This document shows positions 1 through 10,171 of a stretch of DNA of 64,000 bases, piece after piece (positions within the stretch are counted from its first letter, which is position 1; each line of letters starts with the position of its first letter). The notes under the pieces are model-generated. The model saw nothing but the letters and a program-made list of their open reading frames with translations. It was not told the origin of the DNA and did no database searches. The translations under genes were made by a program, and so were the position numbers. The stretch comes from a virus: positions 20,878-84,877 of the IMG/VR virus record IMGVR_UViG_3300048587_000696. One strand, written 5' to 3'.

Positions 1-410
1 CCGGTCAGATCGGGCACGGTCAGCGTCTGGCCCGAAATGCCCGTGACGGTGGTCTCCAGGCTGCGGCCGCGGTTGAGCAGGTTGGTAGTGCCGTCGTAGA
101 TGTACACATACGGACCAATGCCTCGAGACTGCAGCGAACGACTCTTCAAGCTTTCGAGCCAGCGGTACTGCATCTCGTAGCGTCGCGCCTCGGGTCCGAA
201 GTTGGACCAAATCCAACTGCGGCGGCGCGGGTCGCGGCTCGGCATCTGGACGATCACGCGTCCGTCAGCGGTTTCCACCTGCTCGCCGAGCTCGGTCGAG
301 GGATAGTCCACGCGGGTCGGGGTGGGAAACAGCTCGACTTCGAGGCCCGACTTGGCCCCGTTCTCGTCGGGCATCGCCACCCAGAACCCCTTCTTCAACA
401 CGGTCGTCAT
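1..410 (-). CDS. Distal tail-region protein, partial (runs off left edge)
   Basis: Reads leftward from an ATG at 410 and has no stop before base 1, so at least 136 codons are present. The translated part starts MTTVLKKGFWVAMPDE and continues as an ordinary soluble sequence with no motif I recognise. GGAG sits about 6 bases before the ATG. It is the first gene after the tape measure, where long-tailed phages usually keep distal tail or baseplate-hub genes, so a structural role is inferred from position only. A promoter-like site (534-559) and a terminator-like hairpin (428-463) lie between it and the tape measure. Confidence 0.7.
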   Translation of the reverse strand, partial: MTTVLKKGFWVAMPDENGAKSGLEVELFPTPTRVDYPSTELGEQVETADGRVIVQMPSRDPRRRSWIWSNFGPEARRYEMQYRWLESLKSRSLQSRGIGPYVYIYDGTTNLLNRGRSLETTVTGISGQTLTVPDLT

Positions 411-427
411 GGTCGTCTCCGGATGGC

Positions 428-463
428 AAAACGCTCCCCAACGGCACAGCACGTCGGGGAGCG
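428..463 (-). terminator. Intrinsic terminator / attenuator hairpin
   Basis: On the minus strand CGCTCCCC (463-456 side) pairs with GGGGAGCG, giving an 8-bp GC-rich stem followed by TTTT (431-428). It lies downstream of the tape-measure stop but also downstream of the promoter-like site at 534-559. Transcripts from that promoter must therefore read through it to reach the gene at 410. A second hairpin (GTCACGG/CCGTGAC, 503-529) precedes it. Confidence 0.65.
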
Positions 464-533
464 CTTCGCGCTACTTTGCAGTCCGCCCCAAACAGAAACT
501 CCCCGTGACACTAGTAGGTCGAGTCACGGAGAG

Positions 534-559
534 GTTCGTCGAAGCTAGGGAAACCTTAC
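534..559 (-). promoter_or_regulatory. Phage promoter family GTAAGGT-N15-GAAC, site 1
   Basis: Minus-strand GTAAGGT (559-553), 15 bases, then GAAC (537-534). It is one of nine sites with this exact spacing. The TAA of the tape-measure stop codon (558-556) is part of the GTAAGGT element. It points at the distal-tail gene starting at 410, with a leader of about 120 bases that contains two hairpins. Confidence 0.75.
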
Positions 560-3500
560 GCGCTACGGACGTCGAAGCTGGTGCCACGGCCGCCCAACTG
601 ATCCCGGAGAGCCGTCGCCACCTTGTCAGCAATCACGGCTTCCGACTGCCCCGGGGCGCCGTACACGTTGATCTCGATCGGACGATCCCCGGCCCCTTCC
701 GTGCCCGTGCCGCCCGACCCAAAGGGCTGGAAGCCCGGGACCACAAATCCGGCCGGGACGTTCAGGAACCGGCTGCCCAGCGTCAGCTGCTGGGTCTGCA
801 CTTCAATCGCCTGGATCTGCTCGCGGGTGTTGCGCTCAATGCGCTCCAGGGCCGCCAGCTGGGGCTCGGTCTCCGGCGGCTTGGACTTCCCGAACAGCCC
901 GCCCAATGCCCCGCCAAGGATTCCGCCGACAAACGCGCCGACCGGACCCAGCGGGGTGGCGCCACCGATCAACGCACCGATCGAGGCCCCCTCCTGCCCG
1001 TAGCTGTCCTTGCCGCCGATCGCTCCGCCGATCAGCGCACCGGCCAGCGGCAGGGCGACGTCCGCGGCACGCCCGAACTTGCCCAGCTTGCCGCTTCCGG
1101 CGAAGCTGAACTGCTTGCTGCCCCCGCTCGTCGACGGGGTGGCCGTGAGCAGCGCCGGATCAAGCGCAATGGGCACTCCGCCCGGAATGTCAAGTACCGT
1201 CGGCGTCGGTCCCGTCGGGCCCGTCGAACTCGACGTGCCCCGAGACTTAGCGTACCACGCCACCGCGGTCGTCGCGGCTGCGGCCCCGCCCGCACCGGTC
1301 AGCCCACCGACACTCCCCGTCCCGACCACCGAACCAGCCTGCGCGGCGGCTGCGGAGATTTCCTGCTGGGTCGCGGCCGTCCACGCCGCCACACCCTTTC
1401 GGAAGCCCGCCTCGATGGCGGTCTCCGTGGACAGCGCACCGCTGGCAAACGCGGATGTCAGCTTATCCCCGAGCAGTCCGGTTTCACTGAACACATTCCG
1501 CAAGAACACGTCAACCAGGCGGGACTGCGCGGCCTGAGCCACACCCTCGGCCAGCTGCTGCAGGCCCTGCCCGCTAAAATTACGCGAACTGGACAAGAAC
1601 GTCCGCAGCGGGGCGACGAGCTCCTGCACCAGCTGCGCAGACTCTTCCCGCGGACGCCGCTGCAGCTGCGCATTGGCACCGGACAGCACCCCGAAGCGCG
1701 CCACCAGCGCTTCAGACTGCGCGTTCAACAGGTCTTCGCCCAACTGGTTGTCGATGTCATTCATGCGTGCCGCAAGCTGACCATCGCCCACTTCGAACTG
1801 TTCCGACGCAAGGCGCCGCTGCTCTGCGGCCGTCGCCTCCGCCAGAGCCGACCGCTGCTGCTCGACCAGGGCAATCTGCCCCAGCTGCAAGGTCACCCCT
1901 GCCTGCGGGCGACGCGGGTCCGCCTGCGCCGCCGCCACATCCGCCTGGTTCAGTGCCCCGGTCAGTGCGGTCTGCCGCTGGGCGGCGCCCTGAATTCGCG
2001 TCAGTCGTCGGTTGATTTCCTGAATGCGCTCCTGTCGCTGAATCTCCGGGAGGATGTCCTTCTCCACCGCATCCGTCGCCGCCTTCAGCAATTCGCCCAG
2101 GCCGCCGATCGTGCTCAGGAGCCGTTCCGTCGTCGCCTGGTCCTCAGCATCCCCAAGCTCTCCCAAATCCGCCAGGGACTGCTTCAGCTGCAAGCCGATC
2201 TCTCCCACAGACCCGCCCGCCTTAATCGCCGTGTTCACAAACGCGCCCAGGCCCTCAGTGCTCGCGATCCGCACCTGCTCCTTCAGCAGGTTGATGCGGT
2301 TAAGTGCCCGGTCGCCTTCCGCCTTGGCCCCAGACACTTCGTCCACCAGCGAGCCAATCGCTGCTGCCTCACCCCGGCCCGGCGCCAATTCGTCATCAAC
2401 AATCCGCGCGCCGAACTGCTTCTCGCCTCCGCCGAACTGCCCCTTCGACGCCACAAAGCTCGCCTGCGCGTTAATAAGGTCCCGCTGCAGGGTGATGGGC
2501 AGCGTCCCCAGGTCCTGCAACAGCTGCTGGGCATTGTCCGACCGAGCACGTGTCGCATCGAAAGAGATACCGAACCGGTCCTGCAAATCCGACTGGACGC
2601 GATTCCGCGCGGAGCGCTCCGAAAAGGATACAATCGGAGCAAACAGCCGATCACGCACGCCACCAAGGGCCTGGTTCTTCGTACTCAACTCCGCCAGCTG
2701 GGACGTGCGACCTTGCGCGTCATTCAACGTATTAATGATCCGCTGTGTGCTACTAGTGTCCTGCCCAGCGGTGATCTCCCGCTGCAGCTGGTCGTCCAGT
2801 TTCTCCACGGCCAACTGCAACGCCTGCTTAATTGCTGCGGCGAACGCCGACCCTTCCTCGGACCCCAAAGCGCCGGTCTCATTGGCCAGCATCTGCACGC
2901 GGCCCTGCACATTGATTGCCGGAGCCAGCTGATCAACCAGCGCCTGCGCCACTCGATCCAGGTTCGCAAACCGATAGTTGCTCTCCGTCAAGGACCGCCG
3001 CTGCGGATCGTTAGGGTCGGTAATGCCCCGCTCCGCAATAGCCTGGCGCAGCCGTTCCTGATTGCGGTCCGGCACGACAAACGGTACGTTGGCGTCCAGT
3101 CGCTGGAACAAGCGCAAATCATCGGCACTCAACAGCAACCGCTCGCGTGCGACCTTATCCAACGCCGCCAAGGGGGACTGTCCCGCGTCCGCCGCCTGCT
3201 TGGCAATCTGACTAATCGTTCCTGACGCGCCAAACTGCACGGCGCTGAGGTCACCAATCTTCTGCCCTCGGAAACTCAGCGCAGAGCTGAGCGACTCCAG
3301 AATCGCCTGCCCGGGGTCCCGAGAGAATACCCGAGTCCCTGAATATTCTGTCGCGTCCGAGCTCTGCCCCGCGGCGGATGCCACACTCCGCAGCTGCTTG
3401 CTCAGATTCACAGTGTTCTGCTGAAACTCCGCGACTACGTCTGCGAGATCCGTCCGAGCCTCGCTGAGGTACGTATTGGGAACAGCGAGCTCCAACTTCG

Positions 3501-6500
3501 CCGATTCCTTCAGGAGTCCCGCAGCTGCTGCGATTCGTTCCGATTCGTCGCCAAGCGCAACGAACCCAGGCAGGGCCTTGTCAAAGAATTCTACGAGCCG
3601 ATTATTGGTCTCATTGAAGACCTGATTCCGCGGCAACGCGCCACTCGCCCGGTCCCGCTCCACCGAGGCCAGCACTTCGCCAGCGCCGCGCTGTACGATT
3701 TCCAGCAGCGCTTCCGGCGTCTGCCCGAAGCCCAGCGCGCGCTGCTCATACTCCTTGAAGAACGGACTCTGCTGAAACTGCTCCCGGTCAAACGGCTCGG
3801 CGGTGCGTACCCGCTCACGATCGGAGGCCCGCTGAAACAGCCGAGCGCCAGCTTGAAAGATCCCTACTGCAATTCCAAAAGCCGCCGTGTACGCCCCAAA
3901 GGAGGCCAGCCCGCCGAGAACCGTCGCCCCAAGACCACGGGCGAACGCCGCGCTAGAGTCGAGTCCACGCCGCAGCAAACTCGGGCCTCCAACGCCGACC
4001 ATCCCATTCGCGCGCAGGGCGGCACTCTGTGCTGTTGCCTGCGCAGTTCGTGCCGCAGCTGCGGCATCCGCCTGAGCCGCCGCCGCAGCGGCATCCCTGT
4101 ACGCCGCCCGACGCGCCTGCAGATCCGCCAATCGGCCCTGGCGCTGCTCGGGCGTCCCCCGGCTCTGCCGCTTCCGCCGATACTGGCCCGGCTTAAACGT
4201 CGGCGGATCCTTCGCCCTACGCGCGGCCCCGAGCATGTCCGCACGCGCGAGGCGTGCCGCCTCACGCAGAGGCACGGCTTCTTGTTCCGCGCTCACTGCC
4301 GCCGTCCGCAGTGACCGCAGGCCCTCAACCACCCCCGCCGCCTCCTCAGCACCAGACTCGGCCAGGACAGGAGCCACGCCACGCGACAGTCGCTGCTGCA
4401 GCGCCCGAGACACCAGCGACACCCCGCCCAGAGCCGCGCCGCCTAGCGCCACCGGCAGTCCAGGGTTCGCAGCGACTGCCCCGAACGCCCCCGCCCCGAG
4501 CTTCAGCCCGCCCTTCAGTGCCGCGCCGAGGCCCGTGTCCACGAGCAGCGACGAGGCGAACGCGGTAAACGCGGTGGCAAACTGGGTCAGGCGCGCACTC
4601 ACCGAGTCAAGTCGCAAGCGCACACGATCCTGCGTATCCCCGAATGCCAAGGCGCTGACCTGTGCCGTCTTCAGTGAGTCATTAAACCCGCCCAACAGCG
4701 CGGCCGCCAGGTTGACCTGTCGCGCACCGGCAAAGGTGACCAACAGTTGCTGTGCCCGAACGGTATCGCCGCTGGCGTTCAACTCCTGGAACTTTGCCGC
4801 AATGTCCTGCAAGATGTCCTGCAGGGGCCGCAGCGTGTTGGGCGTGTCTCCCGCCAGGTTGATGCCAAACTCACCCTGCAGCGACCGGGCGACTTCCGGC
4901 GCAGACAGCCGCGAGATCATGAACCGAAGACCCGTGGCAGCCTGATTGCCCGACACCCGCGTGCGCTCGATAATGGTCGTCGACGCGCCGATGATCAGGT
5001 CCAGCGCGTCCACCGCACCGAGCGCCTGCGGTTGTAGCTGTGCGGCGATGGAACCGGCACGCTGAATAGCCGTCGACAGGTCCGACGCGCTCACGGCGTA
5101 CTGCGCCTCAATACGCGCGATGCGGTCGAGAATCTCGAAAGGCCGCACGCGCCCTTCCATGATGTTCTCCACCGCGATCAGGAATTCAGTGGCCTGCTTG
5201 GCGTCAAGATCCGCACCCGTCTGGGCGGCAAGCGACGCTCGAGTCAGATCCACCGTTTCCGTGGAACTGGCACCGGTCTGCGCGAAGAACTTGCTCGACT
5301 GCACCGCCTGACGAAGCGGCACACCGAAGTCAGCGGCTGCCCCAATGACGCCGCGCCCGATATTCTGTGCTTCCCCGCTCGAGCGCGAGCTCAGCACGCC
5401 TTGAATCTGCTTCAAGTCCACTTCAAGACCGACAGCCTCGGTGGCCGCCTGCCGCAGCTGGGACGCCAGCGTGAACACGATTCCGCCCGCAAACACGTAC
5501 GCACTCAGCGACTGCAACTTGGTCTGCAAGCGATCAATAAACTTACCGCCGCTCTTCTCCACCTCCACCGCCGACCGACTCGCCTCACCGAGCAGCTGCC
5601 CCTGCTTCCCCAGCTCCGCGTTCAGCGCGTTGTACTTCTTGGTCACGGCCTCCACATTCGCCGCGTCCTTTGAGGACAACGTGCCGGTGGCCCGCAGGCG
5701 CAGGTAGATCGACTCGGTCTCCTTCAACACAGCGTTCAGCTCAGTCTGAAGCGCTCGCTCCTGGTCAGCGCGCCGACCCTGCAACGCCTTGTTATCCGTT
5801 GGCGCCTTGCTGCGCGCCCCGGCCAGGGCGCTTTCCGTCAACGCACGGCGCGCCTCCAGCTCCTGCAGCTGCGTCAGGTCTCGACCAAGTTCCGTCCGCT
5901 CATTCTGCAGGCCCAACACCGCCGTGGCCGCAGACTTCACTTGCGGGGTGTTGCCCCCAAAGAACCGGGGATTGGCGTCGGCCACCGACAGCGACCGCTC
6001 AGCAAACGACCCGAGCACCGCGTCAAACTGCGCAGACTCCTTGGCCAAGCCGGTACGGATGTTCCCCACTGGCAGACCCGTGGCGAGGTACGACTGTTCC
6101 AGCAGCTGCAAATCGCGCTGCTTCACCGCCGAGCGCTGCAACTGCTTGAAGTCTTCCGTCAGCAACTTGGCCTGCTGCGTCACACTCACCGGCAACGCGG
6201 GCAGCGCGGTGTCCGCGTCGAGACCCACGAACGGCTGAGCCGCCGCAGCCACCCCACCCGTGCCCGGCAAGCCCCCCTTCGTCAGCCGACGATTGATTGC
6301 GGCCAGCTCGCGCTCCTCCTGGACCACACGTTCCTTATCGCTCGCAAACTTGACCCTCGCCGCACGTTCCTGTGCGTCGGTGCCGGTGCGCGTCGCAATC
6401 GACTGGAACTTCTCAAAGGTCACCGCCAACGGCGCAAGCGTCTTCTGCATCTTGTCGAAGGCTTCGATCATCGGGTCGAAGCCCACCTTCGACAACGACT

Positions 6501-9141
6501 CCAGCGTCTTCAGCACCCGCGACAAACTAGTCTCGACCTTGGCCAGGACCTTCTCGAACTCCGCAGCCGTGCGCACTTCCGGCGACAGCGACGCTGCCCC
6601 GTCGGGGCGGTTCAGCACCGGCCCAACCACCTCGGAGATCACACCGCCTCGCCGCGCACGACGGCGCTCCGCCTGCGCCATCAGGACACCGTCGAGGACC
6701 CCACGATCCTTTTCAATCGCCCCCGGCTTGTAATAGGCCCCACCGAACTCGATCTCCTGCTGCATCGCGAGGATGCGCTTCTCGCGAGCCTCACTCGGGT
6801 TCGTCGCAAACTCCGCCTGCGCCGCACCCAGCAGGCGCTGCGTTTCGTCCAAGCGGTCTCGGGTTGCCGGGGCGAAGGTCCCGCCGGAGTCAAACCACGC
6901 CCGCAGCTCGCGCTGCCGCTGCTCCAGCGACTTTTCCGTGCGCACCCGCTGTTCCGCCACCCCGCCGGACGGCCCAATGGGCGTCGTCTCGACCGACAGA
7001 TCAGGATTGAAGTCCGGCCGGTCCGGTTCGCTGCGCGCGCGGGTCTGCTCAAACGCCGTCTTTGCCCCGGTGAAGTCCCGCAAGAACGCAATGATATCGT
7101 CCGCGTTCTCGCCTGCCTTCCGGGCGCTCTTCGGCGTCGCCCCCGTGATCGACGACAGCAGGTCGTTCCGTTGGATTTCCTGCACCAGCTCCTGCGGGAG
7201 GGCCACGCCCTTTTCGTACTGGCGCAGGGCACCGACGTAGCGCTCCAGCGTGCGCTTTACATACGCACCGACTTCTTGCGGGAACAGCACCAGCTCGCGC
7301 TCGATACCCGGGTTCGACTCCTTCAACAGGTCCGCGCGCTGCACCGAGCTCCGGAGCGCCCCCAAACTTCCGCGGTACTGGTCCGGGCTGATCTCATCCG
7401 CGGAGAGCTTCCGCTTGAGTTCGGCTTCGTACTGGGCCGTGCCAGCATTGACCAGCTTGTTCACCCCGGCAAACTGCGCCCCGCGCAGTTCGGCGTCCGC
7501 CGAATACAGTTGACCCGCAAGCTGCTGTGCCTGGCTCTCGAACACCCCGCGCTCGGCGCCCTCGGCGCGCTGGGCCGCCTCGGTCACATCAGCAAGCTGC
7601 TTCTCCAGCTTGCTCCGACGATCCCGCACTTCGCGGTACTCCGGCGCCTGGGTGACCCGACGCGTCGTCAGCGAGGCGGCCAGGTCTGGCGACGCCAGCA
7701 CTCCCGACTCGGTCGCCAGTCGGAACAGCTCCTGGTCGCGCTCCGAGTACCCCGAGAGCACGCGCCCGGCCCGGCGGTTCGCCCAGGCCGTGAGGCCAGT
7801 CGGCTCACGCTCAAATCCTGCCATCGCCGCGTCGCGCTGCTTGGCGCTCACAAACGCTGGACCGCCCTCGCCCCGGGCGCGCTGATCTTCCACCAGCTTA
7901 ATCGTTGCGTTCAGTTGCCCGTCAATGACCGCGAGCGATTCCCGCTTCTCGATAATGTCCTTCTCGACGCGCTTAATCTCCGCAATCGCGGCTTCACGCG
8001 CGGCAAACTGCTTTGGGTTCGCGTTGTCCGACGTGGTGGGAATCACACCGCCGTCCGTCACACCCAGGTCGGCGGCCAGCTCCGCCCGGCGCTCCTGCAA
8101 CTTCTGCAGCTGCAGGCGACCAGCGTCTCGCTCCTCCAGCATGCGATCCCGCTGCTGCTCCCGCGCCGCCAGCGTGATCCCAGGCCCCGACGGGCGCATT
8201 ACCTGCTCGTACTGCCGCGCCTGCCCCTCCGTGACCGGCAGCACCGCGCGACCATTGGGCAGCACCGGGCCCGATGCCGCAGAGCGTGGCACCGCCGCAC
8301 CCCCGCCGCCCGACTGGAACTGCAGCCCAGCCATCGCCTCGGTAATGCCCGCACGCAACGCTTCCCCGAGCTGCTTCGCTCCGGTTTCGAAGGCCAAGGA
8401 GAGTGCCTTGGAGTCGATCGCCATGGTGAGCTCAGCCCCGCCAGGCGTAGCGCGAGCCGACACCGATGCCTTGCCCAGCGCCTTTGACTGCCGAGCCACA
8501 CGCTTCGCCAGCTCCTGCACAATCGTATTTGGGTCGAACAGCCGCGATTCCGCCTCTGCGAAGAAGTCGGGCGCGACTGACTCCCGCGCGGCATCCAGCT
8601 CCTTAACCTTTCGACGGAAGCCCGCAGGCATCTGTCGAGTGATCATCTCGCGCGCTACCGGCGAGAGCGTACCGCTGTCCTTGATCACGCGCTGCGTAGC
8701 GGCCAGAACCTTCTTGGTTTCCTCCAAGGCCGCGGTCGCCGCGATCACCTTCGGATCGGACGGTACCACCGACCGATCGTTGGACCCACCACCCCCGCCG
8801 CCACCGCCCGCCATGGCCCGCAACGCCACCGTGAGGTCGCGAATCTCCTTCTCGAGCCCACCGCCGCTGACCGGACCCGGCTCCGAATACCCGCCGCCCT
8901 CGCCGCCGCCCCCGCCCTTGACGCCCTTACCGTACGCCGGAGCCGCAGTCGCTCCCGACGAGACCGCCTTGGCGACCTGCTCAGAGATCTTCCCCAACGA
9001 CTCGGTCCGCACGCGCACATCAAACTCCGCACCCTTGGTGCTGAGTTCCTGGATGGCGCGAATGGTGTCATAGAGCTGCTGCAAGTCCTTGAGCTGCGTC
9101 ATCTCTACGGCAATGACGTACTCGAGATTGCTCTTTGCCAT
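556..9141 (-). CDS. Tail tape measure protein (TP901-like), 2861 aa
   Basis: Sets tail length and is ejected with the DNA. It is the largest gene in the window. The N-terminal 1,200 residues are Gln/Arg/Ala-rich and strongly coiled-coil-like. From about residue 1230 there is a TP901-type tape-measure core, with stretches such as GAAADFGVPLRQAV, FFAQTGASSTETVDL and GNQAATGLRFMISRLS. Hydrophobic segments occur near residues 1205 (FAGGIVFTLASQL) and 1755 (AYTAAFGIAVGIF), and a Gly/Ala-rich one near the C-terminus (GALIGGATPLGPVGAFVGG). The start at 9141 has AAGG upstream and lies 4 bases after the preceding stop. At roughly 0.15 nm per residue the tail would be about 430 nm. The stop codon is embedded in the promoter-like site at 534-559. 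Confidence 0.95.
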   Translation of the reverse strand: MAKSNLEYVIAVEMTQLKDLQQLYDTIRAIQELSTKGAEFDVRVRTESLGKISEQVAKAVSSGATAAPAYGKGVKGGGGGEGGGYSEPGPVSGGGLEKEIRDLTVALRAMAGGGGGGGGSNDRSVVPSDPKVIAATAALEETKKVLAATQRVIKDSGTLSPVAREMITRQMPAGFRRKVKELDAARESVAPDFFAEAESRLFDPNTIVQELAKRVARQSKALGKASVSARATPGGAELTMAIDSKALSLAFETGAKQLGEALRAGITEAMAGLQFQSGGGGAAVPRSAASGPVLPNGRAVLPVTEGQARQYEQVMRPSGPGITLAAREQQRDRMLEERDAGRLQLQKLQERRAELAADLGVTDGGVIPTTSDNANPKQFAAREAAIAEIKRVEKDIIEKRESLAVIDGQLNATIKLVEDQRARGEGGPAFVSAKQRDAAMAGFEREPTGLTAWANRRAGRVLSGYSERDQELFRLATESGVLASPDLAASLTTRRVTQAPEYREVRDRRSKLEKQLADVTEAAQRAEGAERGVFESQAQQLAGQLYSADAELRGAQFAGVNKLVNAGTAQYEAELKRKLSADEISPDQYRGSLGALRSSVQRADLLKESNPGIERELVLFPQEVGAYVKRTLERYVGALRQYEKGVALPQELVQEIQRNDLLSSITGATPKSARKAGENADDIIAFLRDFTGAKTAFEQTRARSEPDRPDFNPDLSVETTPIGPSGGVAEQRVRTEKSLEQRQRELRAWFDSGGTFAPATRDRLDETQRLLGAAQAEFATNPSEAREKRILAMQQEIEFGGAYYKPGAIEKDRGVLDGVLMAQAERRRARRGGVISEVVGPVLNRPDGAASLSPEVRTAAEFEKVLAKVETSLSRVLKTLESLSKVGFDPMIEAFDKMQKTLAPLAVTFEKFQSIATRTGTDAQERAARVKFASDKERVVQEERELAAINRRLTKGGLPGTGGVAAAAQPFVGLDADTALPALPVSVTQQAKLLTEDFKQLQRSAVKQRDLQLLEQSYLATGLPVGNIRTGLAKESAQFDAVLGSFAERSLSVADANPRFFGGNTPQVKSAATAVLGLQNERTELGRDLTQLQELEARRALTESALAGARSKAPTDNKALQGRRADQERALQTELNAVLKETESIYLRLRATGTLSSKDAANVEAVTKKYNALNAELGKQGQLLGEASRSAVEVEKSGGKFIDRLQTKLQSLSAYVFAGGIVFTLASQLRQAATEAVGLEVDLKQIQGVLSSRSSGEAQNIGRGVIGAAADFGVPLRQAVQSSKFFAQTGASSTETVDLTRASLAAQTGADLDAKQATEFLIAVENIMEGRVRPFEILDRIARIEAQYAVSASDLSTAIQRAGSIAAQLQPQALGAVDALDLIIGASTTIIERTRVSGNQAATGLRFMISRLSAPEVARSLQGEFGINLAGDTPNTLRPLQDILQDIAAKFQELNASGDTVRAQQLLVTFAGARQVNLAAALLGGFNDSLKTAQVSALAFGDTQDRVRLRLDSVSARLTQFATAFTAFASSLLVDTGLGAALKGGLKLGAGAFGAVAANPGLPVALGGAALGGVSLVSRALQQRLSRGVAPVLAESGAEEAAGVVEGLRSLRTAAVSAEQEAVPLREAARLARADMLGAARRAKDPPTFKPGQYRRKRQSRGTPEQRQGRLADLQARRAAYRDAAAAAAQADAAAAARTAQATAQSAALRANGMVGVGGPSLLRRGLDSSAAFARGLGATVLGGLASFGAYTAAFGIAVGIFQAGARLFQRASDRERVRTAEPFDREQFQQSPFFKEYEQRALGFGQTPEALLEIVQRGAGEVLASVERDRASGALPRNQVFNETNNRLVEFFDKALPGFVALGDESERIAAAAGLLKESAKLELAVPNTYLSEARTDLADVVAEFQQNTVNLSKQLRSVASAAGQSSDATEYSGTRVFSRDPGQAILESLSSALSFRGQKIGDLSAVQFGASGTISQIAKQAADAGQSPLAALDKVARERLLLSADDLRLFQRLDANVPFVVPDRNQERLRQAIAERGITDPNDPQRRSLTESNYRFANLDRVAQALVDQLAPAINVQGRVQMLANETGALGSEEGSAFAAAIKQALQLAVEKLDDQLQREITAGQDTSSTQRIINTLNDAQGRTSQLAELSTKNQALGGVRDRLFAPIVSFSERSARNRVQSDLQDRFGISFDATRARSDNAQQLLQDLGTLPITLQRDLINAQASFVASKGQFGGGEKQFGARIVDDELAPGRGEAAAIGSLVDEVSGAKAEGDRALNRINLLKEQVRIASTEGLGAFVNTAIKAGGSVGEIGLQLKQSLADLGELGDAEDQATTERLLSTIGGLGELLKAATDAVEKDILPEIQRQERIQEINRRLTRIQGAAQRQTALTGALNQADVAAAQADPRRPQAGVTLQLGQIALVEQQRSALAEATAAEQRRLASEQFEVGDGQLAARMNDIDNQLGEDLLNAQSEALVARFGVLSGANAQLQRRPREESAQLVQELVAPLRTFLSSSRNFSGQGLQQLAEGVAQAAQSRLVDVFLRNVFSETGLLGDKLTSAFASGALSTETAIEAGFRKGVAAWTAATQQEISAAAAQAGSVVGTGSVGGLTGAGGAAAATTAVAWYAKSRGTSSSTGPTGPTPTVLDIPGGVPIALDPALLTATPSTSGGSKQFSFAGSGKLGKFGRAADVALPLAGALIGGAIGGKDSYGQEGASIGALIGGATPLGPVGAFVGGILGGALGGLFGKSKPPETEPQLAALERIERNTREQIQAIEVQTQQLTLGSRFLNVPAGFVVPGFQPFGSGGTGTEGAGDRPIEINVYGAPGQSEAVIADKVATALRDQLGGRGTSFDVRSA

Positions 9142-9145
9142 GGGG

Positions 9146-10171
9146 TTACCTTGCGTCCGAAGTCAACAGCTGATCGAGCATTTCCACGACGGCTGTGCGC
9201 AGCATGTCCGTGTCTTCCGTGTACATCCCACCCTCAGCCGTGGTGAGCGCGTTCATCGGCTGTGTTCCCGCCAGCAGCAGCCCGAACTTGGGCCGCGGAC
9301 TGTAGTACCACGTCTTCATCGGCCCGACGCCTGGGTTCGCGCCATCCTTGGCCTTACTCCGCCGAATGCCCGTGCCGAACTCCACGTGGCGCCAGAACGA
9401 CCGGTACCGAGACGTGCTCGGGCGGCCCGTAAACGCTTGGGTCGCGGACGGTGTTTCGAGCTGATCGAGGTACGACATCAAGCCCACCCCGATCAGCGCC
9501 CCACCATCGTCCGTCGGAACTTGCGCCACGAAGGACGCTTCCGTCATCAGGCTCAGCAGCGCCATCAGCCGCTTCCGGAACTGGTTGCCCGCCATGTTGC
9601 TCAGGTAGTGCGAGCCCTTCCCGGGCTTCTGCTCCCCACGACGATCCTGCGTCCCACCCAGGCGCTTCCGCAGCGCGTCAGCCATCGCCTGTGCCCGCTT
9701 GCTTGCCCCTTCCACCGCTTCCAAGTCTCCGCTGATCTGTGCCTCGTTCAGGCGCTCCAGTGCCGCGTCGAGCTTGTCCTTCAGCGCGAGGTCCGTCATC
9801 CGCTTGCGCGGCGAGTACAGCGTCTCCTGTCCGTTCTGCGACAAGACTTGCATCTCCAGCGACTTTTCCACATTTGCCAAGAACCGGCGCCGGATCTGCC
9901 GCACCAGCGTGCGAATCACCACCGCCCGGAGCAGGCTCGCCACCGCAGTCTGGTTGACTGCCGACTCCAAACGTGCCGCGGCTTCCTCGAAGCCCACGGT
10001 CTTCATGTTGAACCGCACCTTGATCGTGAACTCCCGCGGCACGTCCCGCGGCAAGGTGGCTCGCATTTTCTCACTGGGCGCCACGTCGTACGCCGCCCCG
10101 GCACTCCCCGCGGGGGAAGTGCCGAGTGCCTCAGCAACCAGCTCGGCGTCCGTCCTACGCTTCCGTGTCAT
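9146..10171 (-). CDS. Tail protein between chaperone and tape measure, 341 aa (HK97 gp10-like features)
   Basis: Basic 341-residue protein. A central charged helical region (about residues 120-190) is followed by a C-terminal half with FWRHVEFGTGIR and YYSPRPKFG, resembling the 'HVEFGT' signature of HK97-gp10-like tail-completion proteins. That resemblance is by eye and weak. The ATG at 10171 overlaps the TGA of the upstream frame (ATGA), showing translational coupling with the tail chaperone reading frame at 10168-10380. In lambda-like phages only G/T lie between tube and tape measure, so an extra gene here is unusual. Confidence 0.7.
   Translation of the reverse strand: MTRKRRTDAELVAEALGTSPAGSAGAAYDVAPSEKMRATLPRDVPREFTIKVRFNMKTVGFEEAAARLESAVNQTAVASLLRAVVIRTLVRQIRRRFLANVEKSLEMQVLSQNGQETLYSPRKRMTDLALKDKLDAALERLNEAQISGDLEAVEGASKRAQAMADALRKRLGGTQDRRGEQKPGKGSHYLSNMAGNQFRKRLMALLSLMTEASFVAQVPTDDGGALIGVGLMSYLDQLETPSATQAFTGRPSTSRYRSFWRHVEFGTGIRRSKAKDGANPGVGPMKTWYYSPRPKFGLLLAGTQPMNALTTAEGGMYTEDTDMLRTAVVEMLDQLLTSDAR

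Noticed and set aside
322-8487. Plus-strand open frames of 967 and 848 codons opposite the tape measure, with many similar ones opposite fibre genes
   Set aside because: They mirror the codon structure of the real minus-strand genes (high GC, few stops), are Arg/Leu/Pro-rich without domains, and have no ribosome-binding sites or gene order. They are composition shadows.
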